Of a stretch of 6,846 nt of DNA, positions 1 to 6,542 are shown in pieces. Source of the stretch: Armatimonadota bacterium (GTDB lineage Bacteria; Armatimonadota; Zipacnadia; Zipacnadales; UBA11051); assembly GCA_003542955.1 (NCBI GenBank), contig DPJP01000062.1, forward strand, positions 14,478 to 21,323, given 5' to 3'. A program made the translations under genes and the position numbers. How positions within the stretch are numbered: position 1 is the stretch's first letter; each line of letters begins with the position of its first letter. The notes under the pieces were generated by a model that was given only the letters and a program-made list of their open reading frames with translations, searched no databases and was not told the DNA's origin.

Positions 1-1800
1 GACGGGGTATACGGCACCAGTGACTTCAAGCTCGTACGGAGCAAGCCTGCCCGCGCCCCCGATGACGCCGGCTATGCCACCATCTTCCTGGCTCTGCGGG
101 GGCTCGGGACTGCCTGGTTCGATGACGTGAAGCTCACCGAGGTCCAGCACAATGTCGTTATGGATGAGCCCGCGTTCGGTCACACTATCGCCGACAACAC
201 GCCCACTTTCCGGTGGAGTCTGGGAGTGACCGCGCCGTCGGTCGTCGAGCTTTCGCAGGATGAGTCATTTGCCACGGGGGTCATCACGGTGCCCGCGGAC
301 GCACTGGGTGGGCTCGCGCGGACTGCCGCCCCGATTGCTCCCGGCAAGTGGTACTGGCGCGTACAGGCGCCCGGCTACCAGGTCAACTCGCCGGTGTGGC
401 GCTTCGAACAGACGGCAGGCATCGATCAGGACTGCACCGAGCCGGAGATCGACGTGCGCCACGCCTACCTCTCCGAGCCGCGCCAGCCGGTCCAGATCCG
501 CTATCGAGACAACGTCGCCGTCACCGACGTCCGCCTGCTCGTTGACGGGATTGAGGTAACGGAGGGCGTGACCGTCCGCGCGACGCGGGTCGACTATACT
601 CCAAACACCGACTGGACACCGGGACTGAACCGCCTCCGGGTGCGGGCCACGGACGCGGCAGGAAACTCGGTGGAAGCGGAGGCGTTCTTCACCTACTCGG
701 AGCCGCTGCCGAAGACCGAGTGGGCGCTCGAGGGCGGCGTACAGCGGGAGGGCGGCAAGGAGTTTCTCCTCGGCATGTATGGCGTGAGCATCGAGCACAT
801 GGCCACGATGGCCGAGGCCGGCTTCGACTTCGTGCACGCGTATACATGGGACGGGGCCGGGACGAACGAGACGGCCATCGAGTACCTCGATGCCGCTCAG
901 AGCCACGGCCTGCAGGCCTTCATCGGCTTCAACCGCAGCAGGCTCATAGCCGGCGATGACGCGTTCATCGCCGAGCGCGTGGGCGCCCTGATGCGGCATC
1001 CGGGGCTGTTCGCGTGGTACCTGTTCGATGAGCCGGACCTGGCCCATCAGTATGTCGCGCCGCCGCTGTTGCAGCACCAGTATGAACTCATCAAGACGCT
1101 CGACCCGTATCACCCGGTGATTGTGACCTGCGCGGGCGATAATGCGGTCAGTCAGTACAAGGACACCCTGGACGTCCACTGGACGCAGGTATACGGCGCC
1201 CCCGCACACGTGCAGCAGCGCATCGAGCGGCACCGGGGCATGCTCAATCCGGGCACCCCGATCTCGGCGATCCTCCACTGCTATGACAGGCAGCAGACGG
1301 GCCTGCTGAAGGAGGGGGGCGAACCGGACCCGGAGAAGTTCACGCCCACTCCACGGCACATGCGGGCAGCAGCATTCATGGCCATCGCGCATGGGTCGAG
1401 CGGGCTTGAATGGTGGTGGTGGGGGCACGCCGGCAAGAGCTACTACACCGTGGCCCATGTGCCGGACGCGTGGGAGGGCCTCAAGCACGTGGTCGCCGAC
1501 ATCAAGAGCCTGCGGCCCGTGCTGACCGCCGACGGCGAAGTGCACACATGGGTCGAGGAGCCGGCCGACGGCGTCAGGGTCCACATCTGGGAGAAGCAGC
1601 TCCCCGGCCAGACGGTGATCATCGCCGTCAACGAGTCCGAGACACAGGGCTGTGAGGTCTCGCTGCGCCCCAGGACGCTGCCGCCGAGCGCGCCGCTCGA
1701 GGTGCTCTTCGAGGGCGGGATAGTGAAGCTCACCGACGGCGTGCTGCAGGCGAGCTTCGAGCCGTGGGGCGTGCATGTGTACGAGAACCGAACGCGGTAG
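1..1800 (+). CDS. Modular glycoside-hydrolase-like protein, 5'-truncated by the window edge
   Basis: The frame is open from base 1 to the TAG at 1798-1800 (599 residues seen). The GTG at 127 is an internal Val in a GTAWFDDVKL stretch, so the real start lies upstream. Counting residues from base 1, about 1-48 look like the last strands of a jelly-roll carbohydrate-binding module; 55-138 look fibronectin-III-like (TPTFRW, ELSQDESF, GKWYWRV); 145-232 are an Ig-like domain ending in RATDAAGN. Residues about 250-505 resemble a (beta/alpha)8 barrel of the clan GH-A type, with FDEPD at 342-346, where E344 fits the strand-4 acid/base position. A GLEWWWWG strand (E470, W471-474) fits strand 8. A C-terminal beta domain follows (about 508-598). 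The likely role is extracytoplasmic polysaccharide binding or hydrolysis; the substrate is unknown. A strand-7 nucleophile Glu is not obvious, so catalysis is unproven. The signal peptide, if any, is outside the window. Confidence 0.85.
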   Translation, partial: DGVYGTSDFKLVRSKPARAPDDAGYATIFLALRGLGTAWFDDVKLTEVQHNVVMDEPAFGHTIADNTPTFRWSLGVTAPSVVELSQDESFATGVITVPADALGGLARTAAPIAPGKWYWRVQAPGYQVNSPVWRFEQTAGIDQDCTEPEIDVRHAYLSEPRQPVQIRYRDNVAVTDVRLLVDGIEVTEGVTVRATRVDYTPNTDWTPGLNRLRVRATDAAGNSVEAEAFFTYSEPLPKTEWALEGGVQREGGKEFLLGMYGVSIEHMATMAEAGFDFVHAYTWDGAGTNETAIEYLDAAQSHGLQAFIGFNRSRLIAGDDAFIAERVGALMRHPGLFAWYLFDEPDLAHQYVAPPLLQHQYELIKTLDPYHPVIVTCAGDNAVSQYKDTLDVHWTQVYGAPAHVQQRIERHRGMLNPGTPISAILHCYDRQQTGLLKEGGEPDPEKFTPTPRHMRAAAFMAIAHGSSGLEWWWWGHAGKSYYTVAHVPDAWEGLKHVVADIKSLRPVLTADGEVHTWVEEPADGVRVHIWEKQLPGQTVIIAVNESETQGCEVSLRPRTLPPSAPLEVLFEGGIVKLTDGVLQASFEPWGVHVYENRTR

Positions 1801-1873
1801 CACCGTGGCGGAAACAGCCGGCGTTCGGGACCGCCAGACCAACGCAGAATAGCTAACGCAGAGTTGAACAACC
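1801..1873. other. Short intergenic gap with a small direct repeat
   Basis: This 73-base gap separates the hydrolase-like gene from the redoxin-like gene. It holds an 8-base direct repeat, AACGCAGA, at 1841-1848 and 1855-1862. TGGCGG near 1806 could pair with CCGCCA near 1831, but the loop is long and no T-tract follows. I see no convincing terminator or promoter, so the two genes could be co-transcribed. The Shine-Dalgarno match ahead of 1874 is weak. Confidence 0.3.
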
Positions 1874-3289
1874 ATGGATGATGCCAGCACCACTCAAACG
1901 CCGGACCCCCGCACAGCCCCGACATGGCTGACATACCTGCTGCTGGGGCTGTTGATTGTCGTCCTCGTGCTGTTTGCCGCCATCGTCGGGCGAGGCTATC
2001 TCGACTCGGGTCCGGCCAGAGTGCTCGCCCGCGTCTTTGACACCTACCACGGCGCCACGACCTATTACGCCGTCGGCACCGTCGTCGTCGAGGGCGAGGT
2101 GGGCGGCTCCCATGTCGAGCAGGCAATGCCATCCTCGCTCTCCTACGAGGCGCCCAACCGCGTTGCCTCGTCGCAGGGGGAGGGAACAAGCGCGACAAGG
2201 ACGGTCTGCGACGGGGAGACCGTCTACATCGAGTTGCCGGCGTTCGGCCGCGTGTTGAAGGCTCCGGCGCCGGGGAGTCTCGCGGGCTTTCGGAACCTCG
2301 GCCCGGGGATGGGCAATGCCGCCTCACAGACCATCGCGGCCGGTGACAAACTCCCTGATGTGACCGCTATCATCGACGGCTCGCTCGCCCCGGATGATGT
2401 CCTCTCGGTGAAAGGTGGAGTGGACCGGAACGATACGTGGCTTGCCTCGATCGAGCCTCCGGAGCGCACGCGGGCCTTGACGATCGAACTCGGGGCGGGC
2501 CTGCCGGTCGCGCTCTGGATCGATACGGCCGACTACACTATCCGTCAGATGGCGGTGCGGCTCAGCGGGGCCGACCTGCTGGTGATGGATGCGGATGCCG
2601 GTCCGGCGGCAGATAACGAGCAGGCGCGCGCCATGCTCGAGGATGCGAGCCTGGGGATAGTCGTACGCTGCGACACGGTTGCCGTCAACCAGCCCGTGCC
2701 CGATGGGACCTTCGACTACATGCCGCCCGCCGACCTGCGGCTGGTCGAGGCCGACAGCGCCGAGCAGATGTCTGAGGCGCTCAGGCGCGACTATGCCGAT
2801 GACGCGCGGGGCGCGGTGCCACCGGCGCGGGCCAACGCGCTGGTGGGGCGCACGCTGCCCGGCATCACTGCCCGCGACCTGAACGGCAAGCCGTTCGATC
2901 TCGCGAAGATCAAGGGCAGGCCGTTCATCCTCGATTTCTGGGCCTCGTGGCACCCGAATGCGTCCATGAAGCTCGAGGCATTTGGGGCGCTCCGCCGTGC
3001 TCTGGGTGAGAAGGCCGTGCCCGTGGTGGCGGTGTCGGTCGACCCGTCCACGCAGCGGGTGAAGAGCTTCCTCAAGGAGGTGCCGGTGAGCTTCACCGTC
3101 GTGTGGCTCGACCCCGCCTCGGCGGCCGCGAGGAAACTCGATCACGACTACGGGATCATCCGCATGCCGCACACGCTCTACGTTGGCGCCGACCTTGTCG
3201 TCGTCGCCGCGGTGGACGGAATGGAATCCCAGCAGCAGATGCTCAAGCGGCTGAGCGGCATGGGTGTGGATACCTCCGCCGCGCGGTAG
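1874..3289 (+). CDS. Membrane-anchored LolA/DUF2092-like protein with C-terminal cysteine-less thioredoxin (redoxin) domain
   Basis: A 471-residue protein. A short polar N-terminus is followed by one membrane helix (about 18-38), placing the rest outside the cytoplasm. Residues about 46-290 resemble the LolA/DUF2092 type of lipoprotein-carrier-like beta fold (ARVFDTYHGATTYYAVGTV near the start, then CDGETVYIELP). Residues about 321-463 are a TlpA/AhpC-type thioredoxin fold: GRTLPGITARDLNGKPFDL, FILDFWASW at 351-359, VAVSVDPS at 385-392 and the cis-Pro strand MPHTLYV (P432). Where the family has WCxxC, this protein has W359-H360-P361-N362-A363. The only cysteines are C112 and C266, both outside this domain, so dithiol redox chemistry is not expected; a binding or scaffold role is more likely. 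The ATG at 1874 is chosen because it directly precedes the membrane helix, although the ribosome site is weak. The fusion of these two domains is read from sequence; its substrate is unknown. Confidence 0.85.
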   Translation: MDDASTTQTPDPRTAPTWLTYLLLGLLIVVLVLFAAIVGRGYLDSGPARVLARVFDTYHGATTYYAVGTVVVEGEVGGSHVEQAMPSSLSYEAPNRVASSQGEGTSATRTVCDGETVYIELPAFGRVLKAPAPGSLAGFRNLGPGMGNAASQTIAAGDKLPDVTAIIDGSLAPDDVLSVKGGVDRNDTWLASIEPPERTRALTIELGAGLPVALWIDTADYTIRQMAVRLSGADLLVMDADAGPAADNEQARAMLEDASLGIVVRCDTVAVNQPVPDGTFDYMPPADLRLVEADSAEQMSEALRRDYADDARGAVPPARANALVGRTLPGITARDLNGKPFDLAKIKGRPFILDFWASWHPNASMKLEAFGALRRALGEKAVPVVAVSVDPSTQRVKSFLKEVPVSFTVVWLDPASAAARKLDHDYGIIRMPHTLYVGADLVVVAAVDGMESQQQMLKRLSGMGVDTSAAR

Positions 3290-3303
3290 AGCGCCGTCTG
3301 GTG

Positions 3304-3332
3304 TTGCATCACGCCTCAATATTGGATATACT
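3304..3332 (+). promoter_or_regulatory. Sigma70-like promoter of the fluoride-responsive operon
   Basis: TTGCAT (3304-3309) and TATACT (3327-3332) are separated by exactly 17 bases; the -10 matches 5 of 6 consensus bases and the -35 matches its TTG core. The predicted start is near G3339, about 10 bases before the first aptamer helix, the usual layout of a riboswitch leader. It begins 14 bases after the stop of the upstream gene, so the operon has its own promoter. This is a prediction from spacing and consensus only. Confidence 0.65.
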
Positions 3333-3344
3333 CGAACCGATAGA

Positions 3345-3397
3345 GGTTGGGGATGGAGTCCCCCATACAACCGCCCGCTTCGGGTTGATGACTCCTG
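3345..3397 (+). promoter_or_regulatory. Fluoride riboswitch aptamer (crcB motif)
   Basis: The segment matches the conserved crcB-motif core. A stem GGGG (3349-3352)/CCCC (3360-3363) closes an AUGGAGU loop. A CAUACAACC linker leads to a second stem, GCCCG (3373-3377)/CGGGU (3381-3385), followed by UGAUGACUCCUGC. The loop GGAGU (3355-3359) pairs perfectly with ACUCC (3391-3395), the pseudoknot of this class. GAUGGAGU and AUGACUCCU are the hallmark stretches, as I recall them from the Bacillus cereus and Thermotoga aptamers. The class binds fluoride through Mg2+ ions and turns on fluoride-resistance genes such as crcB/Fluc and CLC-F transporters; cation antiporters are also reported downstream. 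Here it sits directly upstream of an antiporter, which supports the call. Confidence 0.93.
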
Positions 3398-3425
3398 CCG
3401 CGCAGACTTTCTGCAGCGGTGGGGT
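3391..3425 (+). other. Long hairpin competing with the aptamer pseudoknot (predicted OFF state)
   Basis: ACUCC (3391-3395), the 3' pseudoknot strand, can pair with GGGGU (3421-3425), including one G-U pair. The stem continues as CCGC (3398-3401)/GCGG (3416-3419), then GCAGA (3402-3406)/UCUGC (3410-3414) with a CUU loop; A3415 is bulged. That is 14 pairs interrupted by a small internal loop. It cannot coexist with the aptamer pseudoknot, as in B. cereus crcB leaders, where the 3' aptamer strand is shared with the expression platform. The pairing is seen in the sequence; the role is inferred. Confidence 0.7.
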
Positions 3426-3448
3426 CGTTGGTGCACGACGTGCAACCC
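3421..3448 (+). other. Candidate antiterminator hairpin (predicted ON state)
   Basis: GGGU (3422-3425) can pair with ACCC (3445-3448), and UGCAC (3432-3436) with GUGCA (3440-3444) around a GAC loop, leaving a six-base bulge. The structure uses C3447 and C3448, needed at the base of the terminator, and GGGU, needed by the OFF hairpin, so it excludes both. A second option is CAGCGG (3414-3419) with CCGCUG (3447-3452), a perfect six-pair match that also blocks the terminator. I cannot tell which dominates. Confidence 0.5.
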
Positions 3449-3465
3449 GCTGAGAGCGGTTTTTT
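3447..3465 (+). terminator. Intrinsic terminator of the riboswitch expression platform
   Basis: A perfect five-pair stem, CCGCT (3447-3451)/AGCGG (3455-3459), with a GAG loop, is followed directly by six T (3460-3465). It lies 52 bases before the antiporter start and after the aptamer, the usual place for a riboswitch-controlled terminator. The stem is short but GC-rich. Its 5' arm takes part in the alternative pairings of the leader, so it is probably conditional. Confidence 0.8.
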
Positions 3466-3502
3466 GGTGCCCGCGCCCCGACGATAGCACTTGCTCGGAC
3501 AC

Positions 3503-3508
3503 AGGAGG
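3503..3508 (+). promoter_or_regulatory. Strong Shine-Dalgarno site of the antiporter gene
   Basis: AGGAGG lies eight bases before the ATG at 3517. It fixes that start codon and lies beyond the terminator, so control is expected at transcription rather than by masking of the ribosome site. Confidence 0.85.
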
Positions 3509-3516
3509 ACTCCACC

Positions 3517-4734
3517 ATGGAACACATCTTCACGATCGCGGCCCTGTGGCTTGGCCTGGCCGTGGTCTCGGCTGTCATCGCCTATCACCTGCGAATCTCG
3601 ATTGCCCTGGTCGAGATATGCGTGGGGGTCGCCGCCGCCGCCGTCGCCGGATATCTCGGCATGTCCGATGCCCTCGGCTCTGACGAGGAGTGGCTTCGCT
3701 TCCTGGCTGCCTCCGGCGCGGTTCTTCTGACTTTCCTCGCGGGCGCTGAACTCGAGCCCGCCGTGATCCAGAAGAAGCTCAAAGAGGTCTCGGTCGTCGG
3801 CGTAGTCGGCTTCCTGGCGCCTTTCCTGGGGTGTTCGGCCCTTGCCTATTACGTCCTCAACTGGGACCCTCGCGCCAGCCTTCTCTGCGGTGTAGCGCTC
3901 TCGACCACATCGATGGCGGTCGTCTACGCGGTGATGCTGGAGACCGGCTTCAACCGCACCGAGTTCGGCAAAGGCATCCTGGGGGCGTGCTTCATCAACG
4001 ATCTGGGGACGGTGGTCGCGCTCGGCCTGATCTTTGCGCCCTTCACCCACAAGACGACCATCTTCGTTGGCGTCACGGCCTTCGTGTTGCTGATCCTGCC
4101 GGCCACGAGCCGCTGGCTGACGCGCATCTACGGGCACAGGACGGCGGCGATACGAACCAAGTGGGTCATTCTCGTGCTCTTCGGCCTGGGAGCGCTGGCG
4201 GTGTGGTCCGGCAGCGAGGCGGTTCTGCCCGCGTACATAGTCGGGATGATCCTGGCGGACTTCTCGAACGGTCATTCGTCCTGGCTGCGGCGCCTGCGCA
4301 CCCTGACAGTGGGCTTCCTTACGCCTTTCTACTTCCTGCGCGCCGGAACGTTCGTCTCGCTGTCGGCGCTTGCGGCGGCGCCGGTGGTGTTTCTGGTCCT
4401 CCTGGCGGGCAAGGTGGTCTCGAAGATATTCGGTCTCTACCCGATCATCGCGCTGTTCCGACAGCAGACGAATGAACGATGGTACTACACGCTCTTGATG
4501 TCGACCGGGCTGACGTTCGGGACCATCTCGGCGTTGTACGGGCTCTCAAACGGAATCGTGACGCAGGAGCAGTACACGTTCCTGGTTGCGACGGTCATTG
4601 CCAGTGCGGTGGTGCCAACGCTCATCGCGGGCATGGCATTCCTGCCGCGGCACCTGTTGCCTGAAGCGGAGCCGGTGGCGGAAATCGAGGCCGAACTCGT
4701 GCCCGCTGAGGGTGGGCTGGAGGAAGAGGGCTGA
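3517..4734 (+). CDS. CPA2-type cation:proton antiporter, fluoride-riboswitch controlled
   Basis: A 405-residue integral membrane protein with about 12-13 hydrophobic helices from residue 5 to about 376 and a short acidic cytoplasmic-type tail (382-405). It fits the Na+/H+ exchanger family: the TM4 region reads LSTTSMAVVYAVMLETG (128-144), and the ion-site helix carries FINDLGTV with N161-D162. Lys299 or Lys303 (GKVVSKIFG) may match the conserved lysine of TM10. The family swaps Na+ or K+ for H+ across the inner membrane. An Asn-Asp pair, rather than Asp-Asp, is usually linked to electroneutral exchange; that is an inference here. No TrkA-N/RCK domain is fused. The start is set by the AGGAGG site. 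The upstream fluoride aptamer suggests a role in fluoride tolerance, by ion or pH balance or by moving fluoride itself; the sequence cannot decide this. Confidence 0.9.
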   Translation: MEHIFTIAALWLGLAVVSAVIAYHLRISIALVEICVGVAAAAVAGYLGMSDALGSDEEWLRFLAASGAVLLTFLAGAELEPAVIQKKLKEVSVVGVVGFLAPFLGCSALAYYVLNWDPRASLLCGVALSTTSMAVVYAVMLETGFNRTEFGKGILGACFINDLGTVVALGLIFAPFTHKTTIFVGVTAFVLLILPATSRWLTRIYGHRTAAIRTKWVILVLFGLGALAVWSGSEAVLPAYIVGMILADFSNGHSSWLRRLRTLTVGFLTPFYFLRAGTFVSLSALAAAPVVFLVLLAGKVVSKIFGLYPIIALFRQQTNERWYYTLLMSTGLTFGTISALYGLSNGIVTQEQYTFLVATVIASAVVPTLIAGMAFLPRHLLPEAEPVAEIEAELVPAEGGLEEEG

Positions 4735-4736
4735 TG
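4719..4736 (+). promoter_or_regulatory. Ribosome site and TGATG start/stop overlap coupling the two operon genes
   Basis: GGAGG (4719-4723) lies ten bases ahead of the ATG at 4734-4736. The antiporter stop TGA (4732-4734) shares its last base with that ATG. Such overlaps favour translational coupling and co-production, placing the GTPase under the same fluoride leader. I see no separate promoter or terminator at the junction. Confidence 0.75.
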
Positions 4737-6542
4737 GACCACTGCCGGAACAACGCAGACGCCGGTGCGGGCGCCGACCCCTCGATCCATGCCTTCAGGC
4801 AGGTGCTCGCAGACCTTGCCGACTTCTCGCGGCGGCGGGGCAACGAGGGCAATGCCAGACGCCTGGACGAGCTGGCGGAGAAGGTCATCGCCCAGACGTT
4901 CAACCTTGTCGTCTTTGGTGAGTTCAAACGCGGCAAGACCACGTTCATCAACTCTCTCATCGGAGAAGACCTCCTGCCGTCATCAGTCGTCCCGCTGACA
5001 TCGGTCGTGACCATCCTCCACCATGGTGCGCACCGCGACGTCGAAGTCGAGTTCCTGGACGGACACGTGGAGCACCCCCAGACGACTCAGATCGCCGACT
5101 ACGTAACCGAGAAGGGCAACCCGGAGAACGTGCGCGGCGTGCGGCTTGTACGGGTGGCCGTCCCAAGCCCACTGCTGCACAACGGACTCCAACTCGTGGA
5201 TACGCCCGGCGTCGGATCGGTCTATGAGCACAATACCGAGACAACGCTGGACTTCCTGCCGCAGGTGGATGGCGCTATTCTCCTGGTGGCCTCCGACCCC
5301 CCCATCAGCAGAAACGAGTGTGAGTTCCTCGCGCGGATGCGGCCCCACGTGGCGCGGCTGTTTGTCGTGCAGAACAAGATCGACCAGCTACGGCCGGAGG
5401 ATGCCGCGGAGTCGCTTGAGTTCACCAGTCGTGTCCTGTGTGATGTGCTCGGAGAAGACGGCGTCGAGGTCTTCGCGGTCTCGGCACGGGAGGCGCTCGA
5501 GGCGCAGCTTACGTCAGATGCGGACCGCCTGCGACGCAGCGGCCTGCCGAAGTTCACCACCGAGTTGAGGCGCTTCCAGGAGCACGAGCAGGCCCGTACC
5601 CTGATGGTCTCCGTGGTCCGCAACGCGATGGACGTCGCCGAAGACGAGCGCCTTGGCCTGGACCTCGAGCGCCAGGCCATGAACATGAGTCTCGAGGAGA
5701 TACAGCGTCGCACGCAGGCATTCCGCGACGGCAGAGAGCGCCTCTTGACGCAACGTGAGGATGATACGACGCTGATTCGAGCGGCGGCGCGCAAGCTCAT
5801 CGCGCAGACACTCCAGCATGACTACGAGCACGAGCGCAAATCGCGGCGCCCGGAGCTTCGCAGGCGCCTGGCCGAGTGGGCCGAGCAGCAGCAGGACGTT
5901 CCGGCAGGTGAACTGGTCCAGCGCGGCAACGCATTCGTCCGCGACACGCTCTTCGAGATACTGGGCAAGTGGCGCACGGAAGAGGAGCAGCGTATCGGCG
6001 AAAAGCTGGCCGACAGCCTCGAGCGTTTTACGGCGAGAGCCAACGAAGCGCTTGCCGGAATATACGATCTCGCGCGAGAGGTATTCGAGCTGCCGCCGCG
6101 TTCCGTGCAGACGATCGGCTACCTGTCCGCGCCTTCGCGCTTCCTGTGGCAGGACCGTGAGTGGGAGATACGGAGCGGCATCGGCATATCGGCCGTCGCC
6201 GGGTGGTTGCCGGGTGCGCGAGAGAGAACTCTGAAGACGCTCGAGGAGAGGCTGCTGAGCGAGCATGACAAGGCCTGTGGCCGCCTGCGCCACGATTTCG
6301 CCGAGCGTGCCCGCGCTGCGTTCGATGAGTACATCCGCTCCGTCGACTACAGCCTCACGGAGGCGATACTCGGGATAGATCGCGCCATCGACCGCGCCAT
6401 CGCGCAGAAGCAGCGTACGACAGAGGAAGCGCAGGTCGCCGAGGAGCGCATCACAGAAGAGGAGACGGAACTGGCCCGGCTGGCCGACGCTCTGACAGCG
6501 ACCGCTCAGGGGGCGACGCCGCATTCGGCGTGCGTGCCCTGA
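4734..6542 (+). CDS. Bacterial dynamin-like GTPase
   Basis: A 602-residue protein with a complete dynamin-type GTPase domain (about 55-290): G1 P-loop GEFKRGKT at 62-69 (K68, T69), G2 PLTS at 87-90 (T89), G3 DTPG at 156-159, G4 NKID at 214-217, and a G5-like VSA at 249-251. A helical N-terminal segment (about 16-53) precedes it. From 290 on the protein is mostly charged helix, as in dynamin bundle/stalk regions, ending in a coiled-coil-like segment (about 550-590). A mildly hydrophobic stretch at 482-494 (GIGISAVAGWLPG) could be a membrane-touching paddle, but no clear membrane helix is present. Family members bind GTP and remodel or protect membranes, often as adjacent pairs; here only one copy is visible. 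The start overlaps the antiporter stop, so it is very likely in the fluoride-controlled operon. The P-loop and switch residues look intact, so the enzyme is probably active. Confidence 0.88.
   Translation: MDHCRNNADAGAGADPSIHAFRQVLADLADFSRRRGNEGNARRLDELAEKVIAQTFNLVVFGEFKRGKTTFINSLIGEDLLPSSVVPLTSVVTILHHGAHRDVEVEFLDGHVEHPQTTQIADYVTEKGNPENVRGVRLVRVAVPSPLLHNGLQLVDTPGVGSVYEHNTETTLDFLPQVDGAILLVASDPPISRNECEFLARMRPHVARLFVVQNKIDQLRPEDAAESLEFTSRVLCDVLGEDGVEVFAVSAREALEAQLTSDADRLRRSGLPKFTTELRRFQEHEQARTLMVSVVRNAMDVAEDERLGLDLERQAMNMSLEEIQRRTQAFRDGRERLLTQREDDTTLIRAAARKLIAQTLQHDYEHERKSRRPELRRRLAEWAEQQQDVPAGELVQRGNAFVRDTLFEILGKWRTEEEQRIGEKLADSLERFTARANEALAGIYDLAREVFELPPRSVQTIGYLSAPSRFLWQDREWEIRSGIGISAVAGWLPGARERTLKTLEERLLSEHDKACGRLRHDFAERARAAFDEYIRSVDYSLTEAILGIDRAIDRAIAQKQRTTEEAQVAEERITEEETELARLADALTATAQGATPHSACVP

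Noticed and set aside
127..129. GTG as start codon of the first gene
   Set aside because: The frame is open upstream to base 1, and the Val lies inside a conserved-looking WFDDVKL strand of a carbohydrate-binding-like domain, so the start is outside the window.
265..1893. 542-residue open frame on the minus strand
   Set aside because: It lies antisense to the hydrolase-like gene, whose protein shows recognisable domains. Long antisense frames are common in GC-rich genes, and its translation shows no domain.
2324..3502. 392-residue minus-strand open frame over the redoxin-like gene and the leader
   Set aside because: It runs through the promoter, aptamer and terminator and has a composition typical of an antisense shadow, rich in Arg and His with no domain.
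3264..3683. 139-residue plus-strand open frame across the leader
   Set aside because: It overlaps the riboswitch, terminator and the antiporter start in another frame and has no protein character.
3316..4275. 319-residue minus-strand open frame over the riboswitch and the antiporter gene
   Set aside because: It is antisense to a clear membrane protein gene and its charged, repetitive translation has no family resemblance.
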